Assembly (NCBI GenBank): GCA_024697185.1
Contig: JAILGB010000020.1
Location: 1 to 64,000, forward strand
Direction: 5' to 3'
Source of the DNA: Opitutales bacterium
Lineage (GTDB): Bacteria; Verrucomicrobiota; Verrucomicrobiia; Opitutales; UBA953
Length of the DNA: 64,000 bases
This document shows, in pieces, positions 41,486 through 51,071 of the stretch. Below the pieces are notes generated by a model that made no database searches, was not told the origin of the DNA, and saw only the letters and a program-made list of their open reading frames with translations. Position numbers and translations under genes: made by a program. Each line of letters opens with the position of its first letter. Positions within the stretch are counted from its first letter, which is position 1.

Positions 41486-42766
41486 CTAATAAAGCCAATA
41501 TTTTTTGATCCGCGCCTGGAAAATCTCCGCCTCTCTCGCCCAGCGGTCAAAATAGGCGTTAATGTTGACGCGGGCTCCGTTTTTGGCAAAATCATTAAAA
41601 AGCGCCTCGACGCCGACATGCTTGATCCAGAGTTCCCGCTGATTTTTTGTCGCGGCGGCAAAAGGATTTTTTGGGGCAAACTCACAGGCTTTTCGCATGA
41701 GATAAAAATTCAAATGACAAATCGGCAGTCTGTCCCAGTTGGAAATCGCCAAAAATGCGCCGCCCTTGTCGCCGACAGTCTTTGCCGATCCAGCGAGCCC
41801 GCGGATAAAAAAGGAATTGACGAGGGTCGCCATCTCCCGATCGCTTTTTTGGGGATAGGTCAAAAAACGGAAAGGATAGGCGATTTTGCCGTCCAGTCTT
41901 CCCGTGTGCCCGAAATCTCCCAACTGCGTTCCCAATCCCGTCATCGCATAGCCTTCGCAAGCCTCGACGGAATTGATATAAGGCGACGTCGGGATCCATT
42001 TCAAACCCGTTTGCCGCCAGCGCATCGAGCGTTCCCAGGCATACATTTTGACGACATCGACCTTGCCGATCCGTTTTTGTGCGGCGGCGGAAAGGCTAAA
42101 CCAGCCCTCGCCCAATGCCGCTTTCGCCAGTTCGCCGATTGTCAGGCCGTGAACATAGGGCGTCGGATAAAGTCCGACATAACTCTCCCATTTTTTTTCC
42201 AGTCCGGGTCCGCCGACTTTTAAGCCGCCGAGCGGATTGGGCCTGTCGAGAATCGTGACGCCGATTCCCGCTTCAAGACACGCCTCGATGACATAGCGCA
42301 TGCAAGAAATATAAGTATAACTGCGGGAACCGATGTCTTGGAGGTCGATAACGATGCGATCAAGTCCGCGCAACATCTCCGCCGTCGGTTTTCGCGTCGC
42401 CCCATAAAGAGAAAAAACAGGTAGTCCCGTTTTGGCGTCGATTTGGTTTTGAATGATTTTTTCAGCTGGAACATCGCCGTAAATACCGTGTTCCGGTCCA
42501 AAAAGTTTTACCAACTTGACGCCCGCCCGCCGTCCGCGCGTATGTAAAATCTGAATCGTGCTCTCGCCGCGGCAATTGACACCGGCGGGATGTGTGAGCA
42601 AGCCGATCCGCAGTCCTTTGAGCCGCTTAAAATTTTCGCGTTCCAATTCATCAATCCCCAACCTGACGCCGCCTCGCGGGCGATTGGCGAAATCGGGAGC
42701 GGCGGACAAAAACGGCGTTCCCGCGAGAGCGATTGAGAGGGTAGTAATAAATTGGAGTCTGTTCAT
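41486..42766 (-). CDS. namZ: Exo-beta-N-acetylmuramidase NamZ-like (DUF1343; 426 aa)
   Basis: DUF1343 proteins of the NamZ type release N-acetylmuramic acid from peptidoglycan ends. A signal peptide is visible (MNRLQFITTLSIALAGTPFLSAA), so it acts outside the cytoplasm. Family segments are GLRIGLLTHPAGVNCRGESTIQIL, LVKLFGPEHGIYGDVPAEKI, PVFSLYGATRKPT, DLQDIGSRSYTYISCMRYVIEA and LDRPNPLGGLKVGGPGLE. The start at 42766 is next to the polA stop. It fits the recycling theme set by Mpl. Confidence 0.9.
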   Translation of the reverse strand: MNRLQFITTLSIALAGTPFLSAAPDFANRPRGGVRLGIDELERENFKRLKGLRIGLLTHPAGVNCRGESTIQILHTRGRRAGVKLVKLFGPEHGIYGDVPAEKIIQNQIDAKTGLPVFSLYGATRKPTAEMLRGLDRIVIDLQDIGSRSYTYISCMRYVIEACLEAGIGVTILDRPNPLGGLKVGGPGLEKKWESYVGLYPTPYVHGLTIGELAKAALGEGWFSLSAAAQKRIGKVDVVKMYAWERSMRWRQTGLKWIPTSPYINSVEACEGYAMTGLGTQLGDFGHTGRLDGKIAYPFRFLTYPQKSDREMATLVNSFFIRGLAGSAKTVGDKGGAFLAISNWDRLPICHLNFYLMRKACEFAPKNPFAAATKNQRELWIKHVGVEALFNDFAKNGARVNINAYFDRWAREAEIFQARIKKYWLY

Positions 42767-42767
42767 T

Positions 42768-45326
42768 TTATTTTGCTTCAAGCCAGTTAGAGGCGGCGGC
42801 GCTGTCGGCGACAAGCGGCACCGTGAGCGGGAACGCGTTTTGCATCTCTCGCGTCACAATCGTTTTTACGATTTCGACGGTTTCGGCGGGGGTTTCGACA
42901 ATCAATTCGTCGTGAATCTGCAAAACAATACGGGCTGCGGGAACGGATTTTTTGAGTGCGGCATCGACTTTAAGCATCGCCACCTTCATGATGTCGGCGG
43001 CGGAACCCTGAATCGGCGTGTTGAGCGCAAGTCGCTCGCCCAGTTTTTGAACGACCTTGTTGGCGGCGGCGAGTTCCGGCAGATTGCGACGACGGCCGAG
43101 AACCGTCTCAACAAAGCCGTCACTGCGCGCCTTGGCGATAATTTCATCCATGTAGCGGCGCACTCCCGCGTATTTTTTAAAATAGTTCTCCATGTAGTTT
43201 TTAGCTTCGGCACGCGAGATCCCGAGCGACTGGGCGAGCGCGAATTCGCCGATCCCGTAAATGATGCCGAAATTGACGGCCTTGGCATGGCGGCGCATCG
43301 TCGGCGTCACAGCCTCCGGCGCACAATGAAAAACATTGCAGGCGGTAACGCCGTGAATATCTTCGCCCTCACGAAAAGCTTCGCGCATCGACTCGTCGCC
43401 GGAAATATGCGCCAACACGCGCAACTCGACTTGCGAATAGTCCGCATCGACAAAAACGCAGCCCGGCTTGGCGACGAACATCCGCCGCAAATCTCCGCCC
43501 AACTCGCCCCGCGCGGGAACGTTTTGCAGATTGGGCTCCGACGAACTCAAACGTCCCGTGACGGTGATCGCCTGATTGAAAGTCGTGTGAATCCTACCGT
43601 CGGCGGCGACCGATTCGACAAGCCCGTCCGTAATGCCTTTCAGTTTGACAAGCTGGCGATAAGTCAAAATCTTGCCGACAACAGGCGACAGCGGCATCAG
43701 CTCTTTCAAAACCTCGGCGTCTGTCGAATAACCGCTTTTTGTTTTGTGGCGCGCCGGCAATTGCAGTTTTTCAAACAAAATCACACCCAACTGCTTGGGA
43801 GAATTGAGATTGAAGGTTTCACCGACTTCGGCAAAGATCTCCTGTCGCAAAAGCGCCGCCCTTTCGTCCAAATCGGCTGAAAACGCGCGCATTTTTTCAC
43901 AATCGACGGCAATGCCCGTCGCCTCGATTTCCGCCAGCAAAAAAGTCAACGGCATTTCGACCGTCTTAAAAAGTTCCAACAGCGCAGCTTTTTTCGACAG
44001 AGCCTCCTCTTGGCTTTTGTAGATTTCCCGAAACTCCGCCATCGTTGCGGGAACGCCGATTTTTTTTGCGGGATCAAGCACATAGGCCGCCAGAGCGATG
44101 TCAAAAAATTCACGCTCGGCAAAAAGTCCGTTCCCGTCAAATTTTCCGGAAATCTTAATCCATTGTCTCAAAATCGATTTGAGGTCATAAGCGACAAGTT
44201 TTGCCGTTCCCGCAAAAATCGCCTTCAATGCCTGCGGGAACGCCAATTCGTCGGCTTCAAAAAACTGCGTTCCCGCGGCAATTTGCAAAATCCCATTTCG
44301 GAGCAGGAGAAAAATTTCCGGCGTTCCCGCGGCGGCTTCATTAAATTTTTCCTCGTCAAAAGGAAGCGTTTCCTCCGCGTTCCCGCCAGCGTCTTTTTCA
44401 TCGTCCCCGCCAAAATCGAGCGTGAGTTCGTCCGGTTCCTGCACCGCGACAGACTGCAAGTTCCAATCCTTGATCAGTTTTGAAAAATCCAGGCGTTTGA
44501 AAATCTTATAAAGTGCGGCATCGTCGGCGTTCCCGCGCAAATTTTGTTCCGGGGCAAAGTCGAGCGGCGCTTCCCGGCAAATCGTCGCCAGGTCATAGGA
44601 AAGCCATGCGGAATCTTTGCCGGCAATCAATTTGTTTTTGAGCGAATCGCGGATATCGAGCGCTTCGACATTCCCGTAAATCGTTTTGAGATCTCCGCAG
44701 GAGACGAGAAGTTCCCGCGCGGTTTTTTCGCCGATGCCGGGAACACCGGGAATGTTGTCGGACGCATCGCCCCAAAGCGCTTTGAGATCGACGATTTTTG
44801 CGGGAACGAAATGGTAGTCTTCAAAAAATTTTTCCGGTGTATAATCGATTGTGTCGGTTTTGCCCATTCGCGAAACGATGAGTTTTACCGTGGTTGTCTG
44901 CGAAACAAGTTGGAGGCTGTCGCGGTCGCCGGTGACGACAATGCAGCGCCAGTCCGATTTTTCACAACGGCTCGCGATCGTGCCGATCAGATCGTCCGCC
45001 TCCCAGCCTTCCTGTTCATAGACGGGAACGCGCATCGCGCCCAAAATTTCTTTTGCCAACGGGATTTGCGGCCTCAAGTCGTCGGGCATCGGCTTTCGCT
45101 GCGCCTTGTATTGCGGATATTTTTTGTGGCGGAATGTCGGTGCATGAACATCAAAACAGACACAGAGTGCGTCCGGCTTTTCCTCGTTGAGCAAGCGTTG
45201 TAAGATCATCAAAAAACCATAAACGGCGTTTGTCGGAGTGCCGTCGCTCGCACTCAAAGGACGAATCCCGTAAAAAGCGCGATTGATAATGCTGTTCCCG
45301 TCAAGCACCATTAATTTTTTCATCAT
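42768..45326 (-). CDS. polA: DNA polymerase I (852 aa)
   Basis: Repair and Okazaki-fragment polymerase. The N-terminal 5'-nuclease domain starts MVLDGNSIINRAFYG and includes YEQEGWEADDLIGT and GDASDNIPGVPGIGEKTA. The polymerase domain has VDADYSQVELRVLAHIS (motif A), MRRHAKAVNFGIIYGIGEF (motif B) and LQIHDELIVETPA (motif C). The central region (residues ~300-440) corresponds to the 3'-5' exonuclease, but I do not see the DxE motif (FDTE-like); it reads IFLLLRNGILQ instead. Proofreading is probably lost. Repeat motifs are dense in this region. Lies 2-5 bp from hemN and namZ. Confidence 0.97.
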   Translation of the reverse strand: MMKKLMVLDGNSIINRAFYGIRPLSASDGTPTNAVYGFLMILQRLLNEEKPDALCVCFDVHAPTFRHKKYPQYKAQRKPMPDDLRPQIPLAKEILGAMRVPVYEQEGWEADDLIGTIASRCEKSDWRCIVVTGDRDSLQLVSQTTTVKLIVSRMGKTDTIDYTPEKFFEDYHFVPAKIVDLKALWGDASDNIPGVPGIGEKTARELLVSCGDLKTIYGNVEALDIRDSLKNKLIAGKDSAWLSYDLATICREAPLDFAPEQNLRGNADDAALYKIFKRLDFSKLIKDWNLQSVAVQEPDELTLDFGGDDEKDAGGNAEETLPFDEEKFNEAAAGTPEIFLLLRNGILQIAAGTQFFEADELAFPQALKAIFAGTAKLVAYDLKSILRQWIKISGKFDGNGLFAEREFFDIALAAYVLDPAKKIGVPATMAEFREIYKSQEEALSKKAALLELFKTVEMPLTFLLAEIEATGIAVDCEKMRAFSADLDERAALLRQEIFAEVGETFNLNSPKQLGVILFEKLQLPARHKTKSGYSTDAEVLKELMPLSPVVGKILTYRQLVKLKGITDGLVESVAADGRIHTTFNQAITVTGRLSSSEPNLQNVPARGELGGDLRRMFVAKPGCVFVDADYSQVELRVLAHISGDESMREAFREGEDIHGVTACNVFHCAPEAVTPTMRRHAKAVNFGIIYGIGEFALAQSLGISRAEAKNYMENYFKKYAGVRRYMDEIIAKARSDGFVETVLGRRRNLPELAAANKVVQKLGERLALNTPIQGSAADIMKVAMLKVDAALKKSVPAARIVLQIHDELIVETPAETVEIVKTIVTREMQNAFPLTVPLVADSAAASNWLEAK

Positions 45327-45330
45327 CTTC

Positions 45331-46713
45331 TCAAATCGATTTGGCGTGTTTGGGCGTTCCCGCCGGATTAAAATAAGCGTCGAACGGCAACGCGATCAGA
45401 CGGATGAAGAGACGCCCTTTTTGTGTGACTCTAAAACCGTTCCCGTCGGCAAAAGGTTCAATCAGACCGTCCGCCTGCAAAGGCGCCAGCTTGGCGATTT
45501 CCGCCGCATAGCGTTTTTTAAAATCAAAACCGAAGCGCGTTCCCGCCGCGACAAAATCAAGCTGGAGCTCGCACATGATTTTTGAAATAATCTCACGGCG
45601 GCGCAAATCTTCTTCCGTCAACGCCAACGCCTTTACGGTCGCCATCGAGCCGGCGGAGATCAGCTCACAATAGCGAGCGTAGTCTTTTTCGTTTTGTGAA
45701 AATGCCCGCGCCGACTGTGAAATCGCCGACATTCCCAAGGCGACAATCGGCAAGCCCGCGTGTGTAGAATAACCCTGAAAATTCCGTTGCAGTCGGCGTT
45801 CCCGCAAAGCCTGCACCAGCTCGTCGTCGGGCCGCGCAAAATGATCGAGCCCGATATAAACATAGGATGCCGCGCAAAGCCGTTCGATAATCGTTTTCAA
45901 AAGCTCCAATTTCAAATCCGGTCCCGGCAGCGCTCCCGTCGCTTCGAGCAGTTTTTGTTGCGGCTTGATCCACGGCACATGAGCGTAGCTAAAAACGGAA
46001 AAGCGGTCCGGCTGCAAAGCGATCGTTTCCGTCAGTGTTTTTTGAAAAGTCTCGACTGTCTGATACGGCAAACCGTAAATCAAGTCGAAGTTGACCGAAG
46101 TGAAACCGCATTCACGAAGATTTCTGACGCAGGCGGCGACAACGGGCAACGGCTGGACACGATGAATGGCCGCTTGCGTTTGCGGATTGAGATCTTGGAC
46201 ACCTAACGAGGCGCGCGTGCAGCCGAGACGACGAAAAGCCTCGATGATTTCGCGCGAAGCCGTTCGCGGATCAAGCTCGACGGAAATCTCCGCATCGGGC
46301 TCGACAATCAGCCGTTCCCGCAAAATGGCGCTGATGCGATCGATTTGGCGCGGGAGTAAAGCGCTGGGCGTGCCGCCGCCAAAATGGATTTGGGCGACAT
46401 GAATCTTGCCGGAACTCTCAAGGCGGGCGCAACGAAGAGCGAGTTCTTTTTCAAGACAATCAATATAATCGTCCGCAGCAGAATCGCCTTTGCAGGGAAC
46501 TGTCGTGCAGCCGCAATACCAACAGAGAGAACGGCAAAACGGAATATGGATGTAAATTGAAACGACGTTCCCGCTCCGCGCAATGTCCTCCCGCATCAAA
46601 AGCTCGACAGCTTCAAAATTTTCATCCGTCTTAAACTGCAACGCCGTCGGATACGATGTGTATCGTGGCGCGGGAACGTTGTATTTTTTTACCAGATCCA
46701 AATCAACGTTCAT
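45331..46713 (-). CDS. hemN: Oxygen-independent coproporphyrinogen III oxidase (460 aa)
   Basis: Radical-SAM enzyme for the oxidative decarboxylation of coproporphyrinogen III. IHIPFCRSLCWYCGCTTVP contains the CxxxCxxC 4Fe-4S motif plus a following Cys (HemN type). IHFGGGTPSALLP, ISVELDPRT, RASLGVQDLNPQTQ and NFDLIYGLPYQTVE are typical. A C-terminal HemN domain follows. Ten bp after ptsI and 4 bp before polA. Haem synthesis under anoxic conditions fits the PflB lifestyle. Confidence 0.95.
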   Translation of the reverse strand: MNVDLDLVKKYNVPAPRYTSYPTALQFKTDENFEAVELLMREDIARSGNVVSIYIHIPFCRSLCWYCGCTTVPCKGDSAADDYIDCLEKELALRCARLESSGKIHVAQIHFGGGTPSALLPRQIDRISAILRERLIVEPDAEISVELDPRTASREIIEAFRRLGCTRASLGVQDLNPQTQAAIHRVQPLPVVAACVRNLRECGFTSVNFDLIYGLPYQTVETFQKTLTETIALQPDRFSVFSYAHVPWIKPQQKLLEATGALPGPDLKLELLKTIIERLCAASYVYIGLDHFARPDDELVQALRERRLQRNFQGYSTHAGLPIVALGMSAISQSARAFSQNEKDYARYCELISAGSMATVKALALTEEDLRRREIISKIMCELQLDFVAAGTRFGFDFKKRYAAEIAKLAPLQADGLIEPFADGNGFRVTQKGRLFIRLIALPFDAYFNPAGTPKHAKSI

Positions 46714-46723
46714 AATATCCCCT

Positions 46724-48496
46724 TCAAGCGTTCATGATATTTTTGCAAAAATGCTCCAGACGCTCTTGAATGCGTCGCGGATCGCCTTCCTGCAAAACTT
46801 CATGCGCCAAAGCCTGCATGTCAGTAAGTTTGGAATGGCGGAGATTGTAGCGGATAAGCGACGCGTTTAAAACGCTCATACTCAACGCGTCGGCGCCGCA
46901 ACCGATCAAAAACGGAGCGAAAACAGCCGTTCCCGCCATTTCTCCGCAGACCGCGCACCAGATTTTTGCCTCGTGCGCCGAATTGATCGTCTTGGCGATA
47001 GCCCGCAAGACTGCCGGATGAAACGAATCGTAAAGATAGGAAATCTTGGAATTGCCGCGATCGACCGCCAACATATACTGCGTCAAATCGTTTGTCCCGA
47101 TCGAAAAGAAATCGACATGCTTTGCCAAATCGTCCGAAATCGCCACGGCTGCCGGCAGTTCGATCATCGCTCCGACGGATATGTTTTCGTCAAACGGCAC
47201 ATCGCGGGAACGCAAATCCGATTTCGCCTCTTCCAAAACTTCCTTCGCCGCCAAAAGTTCCCGCAACGAAGAGATCATCGGGAACATGATGCGGACATTC
47301 TTGCGCGTCGAAGTGCGCAAAATCGCCCGCAACTGTTCTTTGAAAATATCCTTGAACTCCAAACAAAAGCGAATGGCGCGAAATCCCATGAACGGATTGG
47401 TCTCCGGCGGCATCAACGAGGAAGAAATATGCTTGTCGCCGCCGATGTCCAAGGTGCGGATCACACAATTGGAATTCGACGGGATCGCTTCCGTCACGGC
47501 GCTGTATTCCTTGAACTGCGCCTCTTCGTCCGGGAACGAATTGGTGCGCATAAAAATGCCCTCGCTTCTGAAAAGCCCGACTGCCGTAATTTTCGCCTTG
47601 TCAAGCGATTCTAAATTTTCCTTGCCGGAAATATTGGCTTCGAGATAAAAACGGTGGCCGTCGAGCGTCACGTCATCCTTGCCGGCGTCTGCGGCGATCC
47701 GCATATCAATTTCCGACTGGCGAGAAGCGATCTTCTCATAAACCTCAATCGTCTTTTCCGAAGGGTTGATATAAACGATCCCTTGAGAACCGTCGATCAG
47801 CAAGTCGTCCTCTTGAGCGATTTTAAGCGTGGCGTTGCGCAGACCGACGACGGCGGGAATGCCCAATGTGCGCGCAAAAATCGCCGCGTGGGAAGTGTGA
47901 TTGCCCGTATCCGTCAAAATCGCCCGCACTTGGCATTTTTCAAAACCAATCGTCTCCGACGGCGTCAGATTTTCCGAAACGACAATATGATCTTGGAGAT
48001 ATTCGGAAGCCTGATCCAGCGTTTTTCCTGTCAGGTTGCGCAAAATCCGCTCCGTGACATCGCGAATGTCGGTAACGCGTTCCTTCAAAAAACTGTCATC
48101 GAGCGAGGAAAAGAAATCGATATATTTGCCGGCGACAGAATTAAAGCAATGTTCCGCATTCAAGCGGGAATTGCGGATTGCCTCATCTGTCTTATTGATG
48201 ACGGCGGGATCGTCAAGCACCAGAAGATGCGCGTCAAAAATCGACGCTTCGAGCGCGCCGACGCGGGAACGCATCTCATCGCCCAAAGCCTGGATCTGCC
48301 GTCGGGTTTGCGCGACCGCCGCATGGAAACGGCGCACTTCCGTCTCAATCCGCTCCGGACGAATTTTAAAACACGGCAGATCAGATTTTCGCGCCAAAAA
48401 AACAAAAGCTTTGCCCCGGACGATGCCCGGCGAAGCTCCAATCCCGTGCAAGCAAATTTCGGGACGCTGGTTCTGGGTTGTCTGTTCACCGCTCAT
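46724..48496 (-). CDS. ptsI: Phosphoenolpyruvate-protein phosphotransferase, PtsI (590 aa)
   Basis: Enzyme I of the sugar phosphotransferase system: autophosphorylates with PEP and passes the phosphate to HPr. HGIGASPGIVRGKAFVF (N-terminus), AILTDTGNHTSHAAIFARTLGIPAVVG (phosphorylated His), FLMRTNSFPDEE-like FMRTNSFPDEEAQF, DIGGDKHI and WCAVCGEMAGTAVFAPFLIG (catalytic Cys) are present. Start at 48496 (MSGEQTT). No HPr or EII gene in the window, so sugar specificity is open. Followed by hemN with a 10-bp gap. Confidence 0.96.
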   Translation of the reverse strand: MSGEQTTQNQRPEICLHGIGASPGIVRGKAFVFLARKSDLPCFKIRPERIETEVRRFHAAVAQTRRQIQALGDEMRSRVGALEASIFDAHLLVLDDPAVINKTDEAIRNSRLNAEHCFNSVAGKYIDFFSSLDDSFLKERVTDIRDVTERILRNLTGKTLDQASEYLQDHIVVSENLTPSETIGFEKCQVRAILTDTGNHTSHAAIFARTLGIPAVVGLRNATLKIAQEDDLLIDGSQGIVYINPSEKTIEVYEKIASRQSEIDMRIAADAGKDDVTLDGHRFYLEANISGKENLESLDKAKITAVGLFRSEGIFMRTNSFPDEEAQFKEYSAVTEAIPSNSNCVIRTLDIGGDKHISSSLMPPETNPFMGFRAIRFCLEFKDIFKEQLRAILRTSTRKNVRIMFPMISSLRELLAAKEVLEEAKSDLRSRDVPFDENISVGAMIELPAAVAISDDLAKHVDFFSIGTNDLTQYMLAVDRGNSKISYLYDSFHPAVLRAIAKTINSAHEAKIWCAVCGEMAGTAVFAPFLIGCGADALSMSVLNASLIRYNLRHSKLTDMQALAHEVLQEGDPRRIQERLEHFCKNIMNA

Positions 48497-48579
48497 TGCT
48501 TTTATGATAACAACAAGACAAAGTTCCCGCGAATAAATTTTCATTCCCGGGCGAATGCGGGAAAATGCGTTCCCGCAAG

Positions 48580-49338
48580 CTACAAAACGCAGTCTTCGGG
48601 AATGAAAATTTGGGGAATTTCAAATGTTTTTGCGACTTCTTCCGCAAGGGCGCGTATCCCCAAAGTTTCCGTCGCATAATGCCCGCACGGATAAATGTTA
48701 AACCCCTGCTCTTGCGCCTCCGCAAACACCGCGTGCTTGACCTCTCCCGTGACGAGAGTGTCACAGCCGAGTTCGTGCATCGCGGTGAGCGCCGTATTGC
48801 CGCTGCCGCACAAAATTGCGATGCGGGATAATTTTTCGTTCCCGCAATCGATCGATTTGAATGTCTGCGGGAACAAGGTTTTGAGGCGCGATTTCAAAAG
48901 TTCGCGATCCATGCCGTCCGCGTCGCAGACCGCGGCAAAAGTCCGCCCTTCATAAGACAGTCCCCAAGAAAGAATTTTGAGTCCCAAAGCCTTGGCGAGC
49001 AAAGCGTTATGCCCGATTTCCCGATGGCAATCCAAGGGCAGATGACATGAAAAAACGGCGAGATTGGCGTCGATTAATGTTTTAAATTTTTTATAAATCG
49101 TTCCCGTGACCGGAATTTGCGGTGTCCAAAACATTCCATGGTGCACCAGCAGCAAATCCGCTCCAGCCTGCACCGCCGCGTCGATTACGCCGGAGCTCGC
49201 ATCCACTGCGCAAGCGATTTTTTTGACGTTCCCGTCATTTGCAAATTGCAGCCCGTTGTTGGCGCCCGGGAAATCGACAAAGCCGCGCATTTCCAAGCGT
49301 TCCTCGCAATAAGCGATAATATCCGTCAGTTTTGCCAT
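48580..49338 (-). CDS. Nif3-like dinuclear metal centre protein (DUF34; 252 aa)
   Basis: Conserved metal-binding Nif3/DUF34 protein. FVDFPGANNGLQFAN, LLLVHHGMFW (HHG metal motif), VFSCHLPLDCHREIGHNALLA and VTGEVKHAVFAEAQEQGFNIYPCGHYATE carry the His/Glu ligands. Start at 49338 (MAKLTDII), directly after the RDD gene stop. Biological role is not settled in the family. Confidence 0.92.
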   Translation of the reverse strand: MAKLTDIIAYCEERLEMRGFVDFPGANNGLQFANDGNVKKIACAVDASSGVIDAAVQAGADLLLVHHGMFWTPQIPVTGTIYKKFKTLIDANLAVFSCHLPLDCHREIGHNALLAKALGLKILSWGLSYEGRTFAAVCDADGMDRELLKSRLKTLFPQTFKSIDCGNEKLSRIAILCGSGNTALTAMHELGCDTLVTGEVKHAVFAEAQEQGFNIYPCGHYATETLGIRALAEEVAKTFEIPQIFIPEDCVL

Positions 49339-49339
49339 C

Positions 49340-49927
49340 TTATAAAAAATATTTGTCATTAACGACAATCGTTCCAGAAGTTTTGTCGTGCCAACCGCGG
49401 CGCAATTTGTTAAAGAACGGCACATAGGCGTTGGCGATGATCAAAATGACAACGATGAAATTGGTCGGCATAAATGTCAACGCCTTCCAAAAGGAGCGAA
49501 GACCGCACTGCACCGCCGTCAATTTCTCGCCATTGACACTCAGGGTTTTTATCCGCACAATGCGCTTGCCCAAGGAGGTGCCGCCAAAGAAAAATTCGCC
49601 GATAAAAAAGTAAAAAAATGCGAGGGCGAGCCCGCCATAGGTGAAGACATTCCCTAAAGTCTCGCAAACCGGAGACTGGCGGAAATCGAGGATTTCCGTT
49701 TGAAATTTTTGCAATCTTTCCAAATCGCCCAGCGCCACGATCTTGCGATAGTCTTCTTGAAAAGCGATGAGCTTTTCGGCAAATTCATTACATTGCTCAC
49801 CAAAGCCGATAAAAAGAACGGCTATCAAAAGCAGGAGCAACAAGAGAGAATCGGCAAGAAACGCCAATGTCCGCCAGCCTATGCCGGCGACGGGAAAGCC
49901 TAAGTTTTCCAAATCTGTTTTTTCCAT
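49340..49927 (-). CDS. RDD family membrane protein (195 aa)
   Basis: Membrane protein with an RDD domain: GWRTLAFLADSLLLLLLLIAVLF (Arg and Asp in the first helix), a periplasmic helical loop at residues ~50-85, GGTSLGKRIVRIKTLSVNGEKL with the conserved G-x-S-x-G-K-R after helix 2, and a third hydrophobic helix near residues 155-172. The last 20 residues are the hydrophilic NKLRRGWHDKTSGTIVVND. Role unknown; some relatives act in ion or osmotic tolerance. Sits between rsmE and nif3. Confidence 0.9.
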   Translation of the reverse strand: MEKTDLENLGFPVAGIGWRTLAFLADSLLLLLLLIAVLFIGFGEQCNEFAEKLIAFQEDYRKIVALGDLERLQKFQTEILDFRQSPVCETLGNVFTYGGLALAFFYFFIGEFFFGGTSLGKRIVRIKTLSVNGEKLTAVQCGLRSFWKALTFMPTNFIVVILIIANAYVPFFNKLRRGWHDKTSGTIVVNDKYFL

Positions 49928-49934
49928 AGGATAA

Positions 49935-50669
49935 TTATTGCAAAACTTGATGATTCCGCCAATTTTTTATCGACGCGAGCGCGAGTGCGTGAGCGAATGC
50001 CGCCGCTGTTTCCACCCGCAAAACCCGTTCCCCCAAATGGGCGAAGCGCCAATTGCGGTTTTTAAAAATTTCACGTTCCCGAGAGGACCATCCTCGCTCC
50101 GAACCGATTGCAAAGACGGCGGGAACGCCAAAATCGATTTCATTGGCGGGAACGCCGTTTTCGTAAATGTCAAAAACAATTCCTACAGGGACGAAGGAAA
50201 GTGCCTCCTCCAAAGAATCGGCACGCAAACATTCGGGAACGGCTGTCGAACAATTTTGCTCCGCCGCTTTGCAAAAAATCGCATTGATCTCGTCCTCGCC
50301 CTCCCGCCAAATGGAACTTTGGAGGTAGGAAGGATCCGTCTTGTCCGTCGGGAAAATTATAATTTTTTGCAGTCCGAGCTCCGCGGAGGTCGCCAAAACT
50401 TTTTTTAAAGTCTGCGGACGTGAGAGTCCCAAGAGCAAACAAACGGCGGGAGCGGCGGCGGGAACGGCTTTTTCCCAGTCGATATCGATTTCGATGCCCG
50501 CATCAGAAATATTTTTGACGGTCGCCAGACCTCTCGCCCCGTTTTTAACGCCGCACCAAAAAGTTTTTCCGATATCGGTCTTTATGATTTTTAATAAATG
50601 AACAGCCGCTGCAGTCGTTGCGGGAACGAGCTGGTGAGCGGCTGTATTGTTGAGCAAAACCAAATTCAC
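49935..50669 (-). CDS. rsmE: 16S rRNA (uracil-N3)-methyltransferase RsmE (244 aa)
   Basis: Methylates N3 of U1498 in 16S rRNA. SPOUT-fold landmarks: LGLSRPQTLKKVLATSAELGLQKIIIF, AAEQNCSTAVPECLRADSLEEAL, FAIGSERGWSSREREIF (knot, SAM binding) and LGERVLRVETAAAFAHAL. The start is the GTG at 50669 (VNLVLLNN), just after the purE stop; an ATG upstream at 50711 would run inside purE. Confidence 0.9.
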   Translation of the reverse strand: MNLVLLNNTAAHQLVPATTAAAVHLLKIIKTDIGKTFWCGVKNGARGLATVKNISDAGIEIDIDWEKAVPAAAPAVCLLLGLSRPQTLKKVLATSAELGLQKIIIFPTDKTDPSYLQSSIWREGEDEINAIFCKAAEQNCSTAVPECLRADSLEEALSFVPVGIVFDIYENGVPANEIDFGVPAVFAIGSERGWSSREREIFKNRNWRFAHLGERVLRVETAAAFAHALALASIKNWRNHQVLQ

Positions 50670-50674
50670 ACCTA

Positions 50675-51061
50675 TCAGGCATTCAAAATGCGAGCAACGG
50701 CGAGTGCACAATTAGCGGGATCGAGCACCGTCAGCACCGGCGTTTTTGAAGGCATCTGCAAGGTTGAATTGATGTTGACCATAAAATCAACTTTATCCTT
50801 GAAGGGCGGACAAGCCAAAACGGGCTTTTGAGAATTGGCGGCAACCACGCCCGAAAGCGCGTTGCTACGGCCGGCAATCGTTACAAAAACGACTTTTTGC
50901 TCATTGTCGTGCGCTTTGACAAAATTATAGACTCCGATCGGATCCTTATGAGCGCTACGGACAAAATATTCAAACGGGACGCCTTCGGCTGTCAGCCCCG
51001 CCGCAATCTTTTCCGCGTGGGGCATGTCCGAGTCGGAACCCATCATAATATAAGCTTTCAT
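50675..51061 (-). CDS. purE: N5-carboxyaminoimidazole ribonucleotide mutase, PurE (128 aa)
   Basis: Moves the carboxyl group in AIR carboxylation, purine synthesis. YIMMGSDSDMPHAEKIAAGL is the GSxSD substrate loop and FVRSAHKDP the SAH-x-P loop; VTIAGRSNALSGVVAANSQKPVLACPPF corresponds to the AG-x-aahLpG region. At 128 residues it is about 30 shorter than typical PurE (~160), with the loss in loops and the C-terminal helix. Start at 51061 (MKAYIMMGSD). It directly follows purC. Confidence 0.9.
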   Translation of the reverse strand: MKAYIMMGSDSDMPHAEKIAAGLTAEGVPFEYFVRSAHKDPIGVYNFVKAHDNEQKVVFVTIAGRSNALSGVVAANSQKPVLACPPFKDKVDFMVNINSTLQMPSKTPVLTVLDPANCALAVARILNA

Positions 51062-51071
51062 AATGAAAAAA

